Made by a program: the position numbers and the translations under genes. Positions 22,905-33,434 of a stretch of DNA of 64,000 nucleotides are shown here, piece by piece (within the stretch, counting starts at the first letter, position 1; each line of letters starts with the position of its first letter). The notes under the pieces are model-generated. The model worked only from the letters and a program-made list of their open reading frames with translations. It was not told the DNA's origin and made no database searches. The stretch is from Hanleya hanleyi (Eukaryota; Mollusca; Polyplacophora; Lepidopleurida; Hanleyidae): NCBI GenBank assembly GCA_036873755.1, contig JAVTVY010016183.1, positions 1 to 64,000 of the forward strand. The letters run 5' to 3'.

Positions 22905-23890
22905 CGCAGCAGTGTTGTGCGCAGGTATGACATCACTTCCGGTCTACATGAATCAGGCGTGACCTTAGGGACATGTATTCCTCTGCGGTGATGCGGTCTG
23001 GCAGTGATGCGGTCTGCCTCCGCGGACCGAAAGTAGTCCCAACTACGTGGGTTTTCGTGAGAATGTTCGGCAATCTGTAGGGACCGCTAGTGGACCGATT
23101 GGGTCGAGTGAGGTATGAATATGAATCATACGTGAGGGAATATCCAACGGGCTGGGTGTAACGTGGAACTGACGTCATTTTGCGCATGCGCAGTAGAGAA
23201 AGGGTATGGAAATAGACGTTTTGTGGTCTAGGTGGATCACTAGTGGGCCGATTGGGTCGAGTGAGGCATCAATGTGAAGCATACGTGAGGGAGCATCCAC
23301 CTGGTCTAGTATATCGTTCGTTGTCAACATTCTGCGCATGCGCAGACAGGGAATTGTGGGAAAAGGGTACGGAAATAGACGTTTTCGGGTCTAGGTGGGT
23401 CACTGGTGGGCCGATTGGATCGAGTGAGGTATCAAGCATTCGTGAGAGAGCATCCACCTGGACTAGTGTGCCCCTCGTTTCAACATTCTGCGCATGCGCA
23501 GACAGGGAATTGTGGGAAAAGGGTATGAAAATAGACGTTCTGGGGTCTAGGTGAGACCCTAATGATCCTATGGTGTCGTATGAGGTTTTATTTTGAAGCT
23601 TTCGTGAGGGAGCGTCCGCCTGGACTAGTGTGGCGTTCGTGTTCAACATTCTGCGCATGCATAGACAGGGAATTGTGGGAAAAGGATATGGAAATAGACG
23701 TTTTGGGGTCCAGGTAGGCCACTAATGGTCCGATGCAGTCGAGTGAGGTATCAATGTGAAGCATACGTGAGGGAGCATCCGCCTGGTCTAGTGTGTCGTT
23801 CGTTTTCAACATTCTGCTGCGCAGGTCACGTGGTTTGGTGGGTCTGCGCAAGTGTGTGACGTCGCTTCCGGTTTTCAGAATGACCTCCGA
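22905..23890 (-). repeat. NRF1-site satellite array, reverse orientation
   Basis: Units of about 155-160 bp, centred on CTGCGCATGCGCAG at about 23181, 23332 and 23486 with degenerate versions at 23648 and 23812, repeat 'gggtctaggtggg...cgattgggtcgagtgaggtat'. Reverse-complemented, they match the 152-bp array at 4800-5640. The ends carry 'cacttccggt' and 'cgcttccggt' ETS-like motifs. ORFs in it are satellite shadows. Confidence 0.8.
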
Positions 23891-23953
23891 CCTCCGAACA
23901 CAGAAGAGTTCTAACTTTTCCTTATACCTTAGACGTATGGAATGCATTTACTA

Positions 23954-24018
23954 GAACATCCGGGACCTCTTCAACATCCGGGACCTTTTCAACATCCGGG
24001 TACTCTTCAACATCCGGG
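23954..24018. repeat. Four ACATCCGGG direct repeats
   Basis: Four copies spaced about 17 bases apart ('ttcaacatccggg...'). They lie between the NRF1 satellite and the 3' stem-loop of the minus-strand zinc-finger pseudogene. Same motif as 658-745. Confidence 0.6.
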
Positions 24019-24209
24019 TTTACCCCGGCCCGGCCTGGCCCGGCCCGGCCGCACGCCTGCGCGTGTTACCTGGCCGCACGCACGCGCGGGTTAAAGGGAA
24101 GTTTCGGAAGTGTGCAAGTGCACTATATCACATCGGGGTATATATTTCATCCAAGTATAGCGGATAGCGGTTGTCGTGAATAACAACAAGTTCAGCAATG
24201 TTACTACAG

Positions 24210-24262
24210 TTTATTATCCCCAATGTTACAACATACCCAGGCTGGGAGAGCCGCCCTGGGTA
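24210..24262 (-). promoter_or_regulatory. 3'-end stem-loop with poly(A) signal, copy 3 (minus strand)
   Basis: On the minus strand TACCCAG pairs with CTGGGTA over 7 bp, enclosing GGCT-CTCCC-AGCC, a second perfect 4-bp stem. The AATAAA complement is at 24210-24215. It sits about 170 bases past the stop of the gene at 24430-25160. Confidence 0.7.
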
Positions 24263-24429
24263 GGTTTAGTATGTTCACAGCAAAAGAAATTTGAATATCA
24301 AACTTCATGTTTTATTATTTAACGCACCGTCACATTTAATGTTTACTGAGCTCGAGTCAACGATCAGCATGTAGACATAGAGAATATATACGGCATGTTA
24401 TGCTATTCTTCAGTGCAAGTGTGACACAT

Positions 24430-25160
24430 TCAGCCGATAGGGTGGTCGGTCAGCTTGGCAACGAAGAACGTAACATTGGTGACCCTCTCTACGACCCATT
24501 GTGTGTTGGGGCGTTGACGAAGTGCCCATCTCAAGGGATCCACCGTGTCCAGTTTCTCCAGCATCGTCTCTAGCGACGCTCGGTTAATGATGATGAACGG
24601 CTGGTCAAACACATGGCTGTTACTACTGGCATAATAATATCGTAACTGGTCCGTCTCTTTGTGACGTAAGATGTACCAGAAAGCGACATTCAATTTGAAG
24701 ATCGTAGCTTGGTCATTGAAAATGGCTTCCACGTGGCTGCGTAGACGGGTGATGTAGACGGGAAATTGTAGATATCTGGAATAGGGCGACCACGGTGGAA
24801 AACGTGCTGTATCATGGGCCATTGGCGCCGATAGATGTCACTCTGGATGGGCGTCCTGTAACAGATCGCGAGGAACATCCACTGCATCTTCCAGAAAATG
24901 TTCGATGTCGTCAGACGTATGACTGACAACAGTAATGCTAGGGACTGGCTGGATATCTAGGCTATTCTGAAGTGTGGGTATAGGCGGGCTCTCTGTTAAC
25001 TGACTGGATCGTTAGAAGAGTTGGCCACATTCATTACATTGTTCCGTCGCACCCTCGTGGAATCAGCGTTCGTGGCGCAGCAAATGATCCTCCCGATTAA
25101 ATGACCGCGCAAACCTTCTAAGCGAGTAAACTGCTTCTGGAAAGTTGTGCAAGTGAACAT
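24430..25160 (-). pseudogene. Broken paralogue of the zinc-finger / polymerase-N-domain gene
   Basis: On the minus strand the gene starts MFTCTTFQKQFTRLEGL at 25160, clearly parallel to MFTCTTCLKSFTRLNNL at 1276. The finger region has lost Cys and His residues and has several internal stops and frame changes. The C-terminal domain is continuous at 24430-24822 (LRYYYASSN, LRWALRQRPNTQWVVERVTNVTFFV) and ends in HPIG then stop, exactly where the intact paralogue ends. A TATA box lies about 50 bases upstream and the conserved 3' stem-loop downstream. It is divergent from the PC4-like gene at 25667, so it may mark the left part of Polinton B. Confidence 0.75.
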
Positions 25161-25206
25161 CGTGGTGGTTGACAGAGTGTCGAATGAAACGGCCAGGCCG
25201 CTTCCC

Positions 25207-25214
25207 TTTTATAG
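25207..25214 (-). promoter_or_regulatory. TATA box of the minus-strand zinc-finger pseudogene
   Basis: CTATAAAA on the minus strand, 47-54 bases before the ATG at 25160. Confidence 0.55.
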
Positions 25215-25534
25215 CACGCTTGCTGATGATCTATTTTTAGCACACTCAGTTCATCTACCTCCAACTCGAGGAACGAGATGTACTGAGCTCGAGAGTTCAC
25301 AGAAGCGGTCCTCGACAGAGTGCACACGATGGAGAGGTGTGCTATCACTCACCACTACTGGACTATGACAGCCATTCTTGATGCCCGGACTATGGATCAC
25401 GAGCGCTCACGCCGGAACCAGCGATGGCCTAGTAATGGTCTTTGCCCTATTGACCCTGACGCTGTGGCAATGACAGTGACAGAAAAAGTACGGCTCTTCA
25501 GAGCCTCCACAGATGCCCGTATGTGCAACCGATA

Positions 25535-25666
25535 TATACGAGGGGCAGTCACAGTGTGCGTCATTCATCGATCGTCACTGGGTCAACCATGTCATCGAGA
25601 GACCTGACCATAAATACGAAAGATAGTCAGAGTGTGTATCATTCACCGTTCGCCATTGGGTCAACC
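25535..25666 (+). promoter_or_regulatory. Duplicated core promoter before the first PC4-like gene
   Basis: Two successive blocks share a TATA-like start (TATATACGAG, then CATAAATACGAAAG), 'agtcacagtgtg' or 'agtcagagtgtg', a TCATTCA motif and 'tgggtcaaccatgtca'. The second block ends at the ATG at 25667. This marks that ATG as the likely start and the longer upstream reading frame as leader sequence. Confidence 0.5.
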
Positions 25667-26167
25667 ATGTCACCAGTCCCACGAGCCATCCTTCCCCTTA
25701 CACCGTTGGTGGGGTTACACGTCTATGAAGATAAAGTCACCCTCGTGGAAGACCGTGGAGATGTTTGCTGGTCGCGCGCTGAGACCGTATCGAATACAGT
25801 TACGCTACACCGTGACGGTTGGACCAAATTTAAACGGGTGTTGAGCGGTGAGCTCGACAGAAGCCTCATCCACATAGACGATGCCATCTACGTACACCGT
25901 GTACCCTTCTTTCCACGCCTGGGCCGTTACCAAGACCCTACGCGAGGCTTCACCCTAGACCCCGATCTGTGGACAACCTTCGAGAAAGTCGTGCCTATCG
26001 TGGACCAGCTGTTTACACCGAACGAGCGGTCAGCTGTTCAGTTGGAGTGGGCTTGTGCCATGAGAGAAGCGGTGGCAGAACCCAATGAACAAATTACCAA
26101 ACCTAGCAATGAAGCGGCGGCAGACGACGATGCCATTGATTATCCGGCTAGACTGTCAGCCCAATGA
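25667..26167 (+). CDS. PC4-like protein of Polinton B, copy b1
   Basis: The frame contains two halves that each resemble the single-strand-DNA-binding fold of transcription coactivator PC4. The first has GLHVYEDKVTLVEDRG followed by VTLHRDGWTKFKRVL; the second has YQDPTRGFTLDPDLWTTF followed by VVPIVDQLF. This matches the PC4 pattern P(T/G)-x-KGI-x-LTxxQW-x-x-L-x-x-x-I-x-x-ID. The tail is acidic and Asn/Glu-rich. A tandem, damaged copy follows at 26261, and related longer genes occur in elements A1 and A2. A role in transcription or ssDNA binding during element replication is inferred. The ATG at 25667 follows a TATA and TCATTCA promoter. Confidence 0.55.
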   Translation: MSPVPRAILPLTPLVGLHVYEDKVTLVEDRGDVCWSRAETVSNTVTLHRDGWTKFKRVLSGELDRSLIHIDDAIYVHRVPFFPRLGRYQDPTRGFTLDPDLWTTFEKVVPIVDQLFTPNERSAVQLEWACAMREAVAEPNEQITKPSNEAAADDDAIDYPARLSAQ

Positions 26168-26212
26168 CATGACCATCCGATCCTTTGATCTCACGTCATA
26201 AACTTTTTCTCC

Positions 26213-26222
26213 CTATAAATAC
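26213..26222 (+). promoter_or_regulatory. TATA box before PC4-like copy b2
   Basis: CTATAAATACGAG, followed by CCATTCACG, about 45 bases before the ATG at 26261. The layout is the same as for b1 and for the integrase start at 26706. Confidence 0.5.
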
Positions 26223-26260
26223 GAGAGACAATTAAATCTGGTACCATTCACGTACTGACC

Positions 26261-26678
26261 ATGACGGAGCATATAATACGGGCGTTTCTCAGCTTGACCC
26301 CCGAGGTTTTCCTGCACGTTTATGCGGATAAGGTCGATATCATGGAGGAGGTGGGAGACATCTGTGATGCGGACCCTACACAACCGTGCCCGGCTAACAT
26401 TCGTCTGTCCCGGGAGTGCTGGACCAAATTCAAACGGGTGTTGTCTGGTGAACTGGACAGCGACCTCATTCACTTGTGTCACGATGTATACATCCGAGCC
26501 GGCCCCTTCAGTGCATTTTACCCTTCACCCTGTTCTATGGTCTACATTGGAAGATGCCGTGGCAGATGTGGATCAGTCTGACTGGTCATTTACCATGGTC
26601 CATGTGCTGGCAGAACCCAAAGAAGAGAATCAGAAAGAAACTCCGGCCCAAGATATACCCGTTATAAATAAACGATAG
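26261..26678 (+). pseudogene. PC4-like protein of Polinton B, copy b2, frameshifted
   Basis: It starts MTEHIIRAFLSLTPEVFLHVY and aligns with b1 (SRECWTKFKRVLSGELDSDLIH against HRDGWTKFKRVLSGELDRSLIH). Near 26510 the frame slips; the remainder (VHFTLHPVLWSTLEDAVADVDQ) continues in another frame, and the short PTRG segment of b1 is missing. It is a tandem duplicate of b1, now broken. Confidence 0.6.
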
Positions 26679-26705
26679 AGCCAGGGTCCATCATCATTTG
26701 TCACC

Positions 26706-26762
26706 ATGAAGAGCTGGGAGAAGGTGTTGGATAACTTATACTACAATCCCGACAGTTTGGCG
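26706..26762 (+). pseudogene. 5' end of Polinton B integrase, cut by element A2
   Basis: After a TATAAATA box at about 26663 and an initiator-like TCATCATTT, an ORF starts MKSWEKVLDNLYYNPDSLA. Polinton integrases typically open with such an (I/L)YY-NP segment. The match to the A1 left region begins at about 26763 ('actctcc'), so the integrase is cut here. Its catalytic core and chromodomain resume at 60247 on the other side of A2. The intervening segment, including the first catalytic Asp, is missing. Confidence 0.5.
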
Positions 26763-26796
26763 GAACTCTCCTTCATGGACCATAACGTTCACCGAA

Positions 26797-27247
26797 ATGG
26801 ACCAGTGTTTGCGCTGTCAGATGATAGCTAGGCATGATGTCTACAGAATGTTGGGAAAACGTTATTTCGTTTGTAATTGGTGTGGGGTTAAATTAAAACA
26901 AAATTTTGGGACCGACAGTTTACTAAATGTCCAAAACGTCCGTGTCAGAAGGACGTGAGCACCTGTGGATACAAACTTGAAATATTTGTGATAGAGAAAA
27001 TATTAATGGGGGAAAAAAATGAGAAATAAACATGAACAAAGGAGCTAATCATTTTCGCATAGCTCTCGTAACACGCATTTAGCGTTAGGGTGTTTTGTCA
27101 AGGTCTTAGATGACCCCATTTGCGGTGTTCACAAGACTGCGGGAACATTGCGGTGTCCATTTTGTTGGAATATGGAACGTGAATGGGCAGAACTCGTCTA
27201 TGAAAAACATCTCATTACAACAGACACGTGGGCGCGGATAATGGTAT
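26797..27247 (+). pseudogene. Two overlapping Cys-rich small ORFs of A2, both broken
   Basis: The first frame (from 26797) has CxxC near its start (CLRCQM) and CNWCGV, a plausible zinc ribbon. A base deletion relative to A1 near 26910 truncates it at 26958. The second, starting at 27019, has a TAA after nine codons where A1 has TAT. Past the stop, the frame ICGVH...CPFCWNMERE stays open to 27247. Function unknown; the family is recognised only by comparison with 37624-38074. Confidence 0.5.
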
Positions 27248-27312
27248 AAATGGGCAGAAAGTTTGTATTTCTCCACTCACTTTCGAGAACCATCCAAAGC
27301 CTACAGTCAACC

Positions 27313-28155
27313 ATGTTCCATCCTTATTACCAAGTGGGCCTGAAAGTATACGGCGAGAACAATGCGGCGTTTATCTCTATTATGGACTATGCCGAATCTG
27401 CTCGAAACAATCCGCAGAGATGTGCCCTTCTGACAGTAAACGCTTGGGAGACTCTGAAGACCAGCGTAGAAGAGATGTACAGATTGTTACGTGAAAAGGG
27501 GGAAACGAGAAAGCCCATACAACTCGACGGTGATCTTCATCTCACTATGGACGTCTATCCGTCAAGACCGGGCATACATCTGCGGATTTGGCCAAAGAAT
27601 GGCAACGAAATATATCTCACAAGGCGGGGGATAATGCTAGACGAGAGGCTGTGTATGGCCCTTAAAGCCCAGATGGCATCTGTTGATACTGCCATAAAGG
27701 AAATGTTGTCATCATTCCAAAACGATGTGACCTCCGACAACCCAGAAGAATCGGAATCCGACCACCGCCTTTCCTCGAGTAAGTGCGAGACTGACATTTT
27801 TTCGGAACGAGCGTTCGACGACGCATATGCAACTGTCGTTATATTGAAGATCCTGGAACTCGATCGTGAACGGTGCAATGGGTGTAAAATAGACCACCCA
27901 TCTCAAAGGCAGCACTCATGCATGATGACACCACCAGCCCAGAAAGTGGAAGCTCTGTTCGAAGATGCGTACAATATCGTAGACGAGGCCAACGTAATGA
28001 GCGAATTTACGAGACTAGTAGACGTGGAACAGGAACTACTGACTCACCCAATACAGCAGTCAAATTTTCACTGCCCGGACTACAGAGAAAAGATCAAGAC
28101 GGAGACGTGGAAGAATGCCTTATACGAAACCGTCAAACAAAGGATGAGTGAGTGA
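27313..28155 (+). CDS. Double PC4-like domain protein with zinc-binding C-terminus (A2, intact)
   Basis: 280 aa from the ATG at 27313, preferred over 27250 because TATAAATGG at 27243-27251 overlaps the earlier start. Half one: VGLKVYGENNAAFISI followed by CALLTVNAWETLK. Half two: LTMDVYPSRPGIHLRIW followed by YLTRRGIMLDERL; both match the PC4-type strand and helix pattern. After an acidic linker comes CNGCKIDHPSQRQHSC, a CxxC-H-H-C zinc-binding candidate, then a helical tail. It is homologous to the tandem genes at 25667 and 26261. A transcription or ssDNA-binding role in the element is inferred. The A1 copy is frameshifted. Confidence 0.6.
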   Translation: MFHPYYQVGLKVYGENNAAFISIMDYAESARNNPQRCALLTVNAWETLKTSVEEMYRLLREKGETRKPIQLDGDLHLTMDVYPSRPGIHLRIWPKNGNEIYLTRRGIMLDERLCMALKAQMASVDTAIKEMLSSFQNDVTSDNPEESESDHRLSSSKCETDIFSERAFDDAYATVVILKILELDRERCNGCKIDHPSQRQHSCMMTPPAQKVEALFEDAYNIVDEANVMSEFTRLVDVEQELLTHPIQQSNFHCPDYREKIKTETWKNALYETVKQRMSE

Positions 28156-29475
28156 ATTAGTACCATTTGTATTACGGGTGATTCGGGATTAATAGTGTTA
28201 GTGTGCTCAGTCAACATTAAACATCGGCGATTGTGGAATACCTGCTACTTGCGTAACCTATCATCGACTTTTAGCGCACACGAAGTCGACCGAACTACTT
28301 AGTATGAAAAAATAACAACAATGAACATTCATTCAGACTTGAAACAATATTCATGGAGTTATGCAATGGAGGGCGGCAACCCACGCATATATATATACCT
28401 GAGAGACATACTAGTGCTGCATACAATGTCTGCTTTCCCTCGCTGATACATATGGAAAGAACGTGAGTAACGCGGTGAAACGTGTGGAACTTGGTAATGT
28501 GAAAAAACACGAAAATTCAGTTAGACGCGAAACAATGTGTCAATTCAGAATGTAATGCGGCGACAACGTGTGTGTATAAATGTAACGATATATTCATTAA
28601 TGAAGCTGCTCCTATACATTTAAATGGACACCCCCAACAAAAACAACATTCATTTTGGACATGGAACAATATTCAGTACTGTATCTAATGCGGTGACAGC
28701 GTATATATATATGTGCGTGTGTACTGACTTTATATGACTATTAATCAAGCTGTTCTTGGATAAAGAAGATATATATTCATCACATGTTGTTTCATCTGTT
28801 ATTTTTCTACACATATATACGTTAATGGGATGGTCTTTACAGTTTTTATCCTCCAAATCGTGTACTTAATGGGATTGGGATCTTTCCATCCATTAATTCG
28901 TTGATAGGATTGGCTTAGAAAAAAGATCATTGAAGACGGCCGCCCACGCAGAAGTATCCGTTAATTAAACAGTGTTTTAGGTGAAAAAAAAATCACGAAT
29001 TCGTGCCAAGCCCAGCTTTTGTTTTCGTTGTTTCGTCCTCCCAACGAATAGACATCTAATCATGGAGGAATGGGACTTTTTGTTTGTGTCTTCAGTGGTT
29101 AACATTTTTCACCGCCCACGTATTTCTCCCCATGTGTCTATAGTGAAGTGGTGAAACGCGTTCACTCCGTGAGCCATACAGCAGTCATTTTAAAGTATTT
29201 AGAGAGTCAATATCTCATAAGAAAGGGGGGGGGGGGGTATTCCTAAGCATATAAAACGGCGGAGCGCTCCCAAACTCTAGAATTCAGTCCAGAGCTTGAG
29301 GATCCACGTCAAAGAATGTTCTTGGAGGGGAATAGTTTTACGAATATTACCACAGCTTCGCAGTTGACCCGGCCAAACAGAGGTTGAGCGACCACGAGAA
29401 AGCTGGTGAGTTATTAATTTTTGTCATACTAATCCAAAATTCCAGATCATAACGCCATTCATTTATTTATTTAGA
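28156..29475. other. A2 non-coding segment with AT microsatellites
   Basis: Matches 38964-40610 of A1. It contains 'atatatata' runs (about 28387 and 28706) and a G tract (29226-29236). No conserved open frame; the short minus ORFs are not preserved between A1 and A2. Confidence 0.5.
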
Positions 29476-30308
29476 GTTGATAATCCTGAAGACCTGAGAT
29501 AAGTTACCATGCATCTGTAAACTAAAGATTTTGAGAGAAAACGCGCATTTCATATAAGAAAAGTAGCCTGTGCTAACAATGTAAATGACTGTCACGTGTG
29601 GCATGTCACGTTTTACGTCACGTGTGCAATGTCACGTGATTAACGAAACTTAATAAGATGGGTTTGCCAGTCGTACTTGGCAAAAAGGGAAGAAACAAGG
29701 TTCAAAGTCAGAAATGCATGTAAAACAGTTCATCTTCACTAAACTCGTTGAATGATAATTAAAAAAAAACAATACAGTTGCAACCATATAAATAAATAGC
29801 TCTATTCACGTGAACAGATCATTTTCACCGCATATCCCAGATGTTAGGCGGACACGCACACTTTGGAGATTTAGGAATGTTCTTTATATACTACTCCACG
29901 TGTGTTGGTTTTGGAAGGTCGTCTCAGAGCGTTGGACTTGACGATTCATCGGACTGCTGAGATGTATTGTCAATAGTCCGGTTAGCACCTGGGAGTTTAA
30001 TCTCTCAGTATAATTAGTTGGACCCCTGCTACACCATGAAGAGCACTTGTGTCCGGTATGAGTATGTTCGTGCTGAGAATGGAAACAGTTACCATCGCCA
30101 AGTGTCTACAACTTTATAAAAAATCGATTCAACAACTATTGCCGGTCAAACATTAAATTATTATATTTAATGTTTTCACTATTGCCGAATATTATTTACA
30201 CAGACGGGGCTCTCCGTTAGAAATCAGCAGCAAATTAGATAATAGATTTAAACATTACGCATTTATGTTACTCAGCATAGTGAATAATATACATGTAAAT
30301 ATCCCAGG
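29476..30308. mobile_element. ~830-bp insertion in A2 absent from A1
   Basis: A1 reads continuously from 'ttgataatcc' to 'gcgcggtgtttactcg' (near 40621-40650). In A2 the two halves are about 830 bases apart. The inserted DNA is AT-rich, has no ORF of note and no clear terminal repeats. It interrupts the counterpart of the 133-aa ORF at 40584. Confidence 0.55.
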
Positions 30309-30824
30309 ATGGCGCGGTGTTTACTCGACAATTAGCGGTATATACAATTACCTCAGGAACCATGAATTTACTGTGTTAATAATATAGTTCATTCTAATTA
30401 CGGTTCAATGTTCAACATACCGGAGAATGGATGGTTCACCATACTAAATATATGGCCGCCCGACCTATTAGCAACATGGGCCCTACGAGGTGCGTTCAAC
30501 GCCAAAGACAAAATTGAAATGACGAAATTTGTCATACTTTCCAGCTGGTAATATCAGCTGATTTACAAAAAACCATGTTAGGGCCTTACAGTGTATCTAC
30601 GTAATTTATATTCGGATCAAACTGTCACGCACGACCACAACACGACACACGATAACAATGAGTAGCCTGTTAGCACACAACACATACTCCTCAATGAGTC
30701 AGTTCGCTATCTCTGTTTACACCATCATCTCTGCCACAAAATACACAATAAGTCATCGTGCGAACATTCTGTATAACTCTTGTGTGGTGAGCATCGGACA
30801 CCGGACTACATAATGATGTGTTAT

Positions 30825-31065
30825 GCGATACGGATTTGATATTTTTGGAACATCATGATGTCTTGCCGACATCATTGAAAACTGTTGACCGCTTCTCTCT
30901 TGCAGGAAACAAGCCTATGTTTATGTATACTATGATTGTCTTTTTGAATTAGGTGCTAATACTGTTATATGAAAAATGGAATAGGTCTTTGGATTATGGA
31001 CGCGGATATTCTCTAATGGACGACGGCTGGATTATGAATGACGGACTAGACGCTTGTAATTGCAT
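30825..31065 (+). mobile_element. 5'-truncated PLE fragment inserted in A2
   Basis: About 240 bases ('gcgatacggatttgatattt' ... 'ggactagacgcttgtaa') match the 3' end of the PLE copies at 61331-61560 and 62477-62720 in reverse complement. A1 lacks it at the matching site (about 40985-41000). The shared 3' terminus and variable 5' ends fit target-primed insertion. Confidence 0.7.
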
Positions 31066-31397
31066 CGGATACAAGTCATGAAAAGTGGTGAAAAATGACT
31101 TACATTTATAATGTCTGTTCTACATCATTCATTTGTTGAATGATTCTGCTTCTGTAAGAAAAAAAAGATTTTTTATGACAACCCTCGAACTACGAATGAC
31201 TGATCTGACGTCTGGACTTTTTAATATATAAAGCGCCTAGAATAAAAATATTTTAACGTTCAGAGGAATATATAATATTAAAATCATTATACATGTATAT
31301 GACAATGGCTTTACTGTCATTTACTCGGAAAACTTCGCTGTTGACTTTTTAATCGAGATCAAAGTTTTAAACTAGCTCGTCATCAGATAATACTCAC

Positions 31398-32761
31398 ATT
31401 ATTTGTCTTCCTCGGGCATCGCTGCGCAGTTGTTGGACTCGTTCGCTATTTAAAGAAAACAAATTAAACTATATATGTTAATGTATTTCACAAAATTCTC
31501 ATTTCCATCATATATCACATCCAATTTTTTCTTGAAAAGCCGTCAATCGGAAGTATAATATATACTTCATTCAGACTACTGCTATGAAAGAAAAAAATAC
31601 AACCCCCTCATACTACATGTTAACACACTATACTTACAGTTGCTGGCGCCAGTGATTTATATCTCTTCTTAGAGAAGCATTTCTCCATATCGGCGTTGGG
31701 CTATAGTGGATAACGGAGAAAAATACAACGATTAACCGTCGCACCATAATCGCATCGACATGACTACAAGCATCATTCGAGACTTGTCATACATGGCAAA
31801 CCATGAATTAGTGACATTACAAGAAAAACGTACAACATTACAATACATGCAATTAGTGTCTAACCGGTTTACCGATTGCCTGAGGCTACAATCTGTATAT
31901 GTGGCTATGGGTATAAATATATACTATGTACTGTAAGAAAAAGAACGAAAAAACCTTCTCAACTTTCTACCTCATTATATTCCGACCGCGGTTTCGAACG
32001 TAATGTTCTTCTCAAGGAATACTGTTTTCAAGTAACAGACTGACATATATACAAATACAGGGCACAACGGTCGCTAGACGATGTGCCTGGCTTAAACAAG
32101 CAGTGACTTAATAACATGCTGGCATTAATAATACACACGTAAGAGACTGCCCCGTTAAAACAAATTCTACCATAGTCATACCACATTTGAAATATTATAG
32201 TGCTATATTCATATGAATTGATATTTGAAATATTATAGTGCTATATTCATATGAATTGAGTAACCGCGTACAAACTCGGCGTATAAAGATGCGTATAATG
32301 TAACATGCTGTAAGGAAATCTATTACTAATATGTTATAATACATTTTTATGCTATAGGATAGTTTTTGTCATACTTACTCGTTGATTGCTCGGAACTGTA
32401 ATAGTGGAAGCACCGGTGTTTTAAAATAAAAGCAAACTAGAAGTCAAACTTTCACCTTTTCTTTAGATGTCAAAGTGGATATCACAGACACTGGTAGATA
32501 GATGTTACACTTTCTTAAGCTGAGAAATACTGGGAAACAAGGACAAAAAAAAATAAAAATTAGGATACATGTGATAATGGAATCAATTTCAAAAGTCTTA
32601 CCCCGACAAAATTGTTCGTTGATGATATCTCATGGCTCGGTTTCCACCGCTGAAGAAAACAAAAGAATGGGCGTAATAAAGTGAAAGACCATACATCTAA
32701 AGTTATCCCAATTAATGGAACGCATCAATACAAACAATGAGTTACTCACGCGACCATCGCT
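31398..32761 (-). CDS. Cryptic minus-strand multi-exon gene of A2 with microexons
   Basis: Candidate exons read on the minus strand: 32750-32761 (12 nt), 32602-32649, 32456-32529, 32379-32395 (17 nt), 31638-31700 (63 nt) and 31398-31445 (48 nt), each flanked by an AG acceptor and a GTGAG, GTAAG or GTGAAAG donor. The last four join in one open phase. The 63-nt exon encodes a basic WRN-xSLRRD-x-x-x-WRQQL pattern continuing into an ER-x-QQL heptad-like segment. A1 has the same sites and the same 12-, 17-, 63- and 48-nt lengths. Codon differences in the 63-nt exon are mostly synonymous. Start, end and function are unknown; the second exon differs in length from A1, so the 5' part may be damaged. 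Confidence 0.5.
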
Positions 32762-33191
32762 CTGGAATGAAGCGATGATCCGTTGGTACGTAGGATTAAT
32801 TGAACTACGACCATCCTTAAATTACTGTTCGATGGAATGCTTGCAATAATCGGCTTTACTCTTCTCCAAAAGGTTCATGTATAAACATCTGATGGCACAA
32901 TGGAGGGGAATCAACTGCAATTTAGGTAAGAGTAGAGTAATCTCCCTTGAAAAATGTGTAAACTAATTGGTGAACTCTCACATTGGTAATTTAGGCAGTA
33001 AAGACTATATAGGCAATATATCACTAGTATCATAGCGGGGTTACTAACGTAATTGCGATAGAACAATTTTAAAAAAATAAACGCTGTATGAGTTGTTTCG
33101 AATAAAATATCTCATATAAACGAGAGGTTACATAAACTTATGACACCAAATGCCATACTACTTTTGTTTCAGCTAGATGGAAGACTAATAC

Positions 33192-33434
33192 GTGAATGAG
33201 ATTAATAAATTATGGGCCGCTGAACTGGGAAACATGGGAAAAGAATCACCCACAGCCGATTGCGGTAATGGAAGTGATTCTTTTCCAAACCAGATGGGAG
33301 TGGATTATAATGCTGATCACAACAACTCATCGACCGCTGAATTGGATATGGGAAATGAACAGTCTTCAACGCAGCCAGATGATTTCCACGCAACTGTTTC
33401 CAATATAGGCGCTACACGTGTACTGCAGAATGTG
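33192..33434 (+). pseudogene. 5' exon of A2 zinc-finger DNA polymerase
   Basis: An open exon follows an AG acceptor at 33171-33172 and ends at the donor GTAAGT (33435). It joins in phase 0 to the exon starting at 33995. It aligns loosely with the A1 exon (NEINKLWAAELG against NDLTQLWDCELE). A TAA just upstream (33186), where A1 has GAA, means the A2 exon is probably disabled or starts inside. Confidence 0.5.

Noticed and set aside
23269..23947. Minus-strand ORFs of 119-129 aa and the plus ORF at 23243
   Set aside because: Shadows of the reverse-oriented satellite; they contain the same SARMLH-type repeats as 4822-5616.
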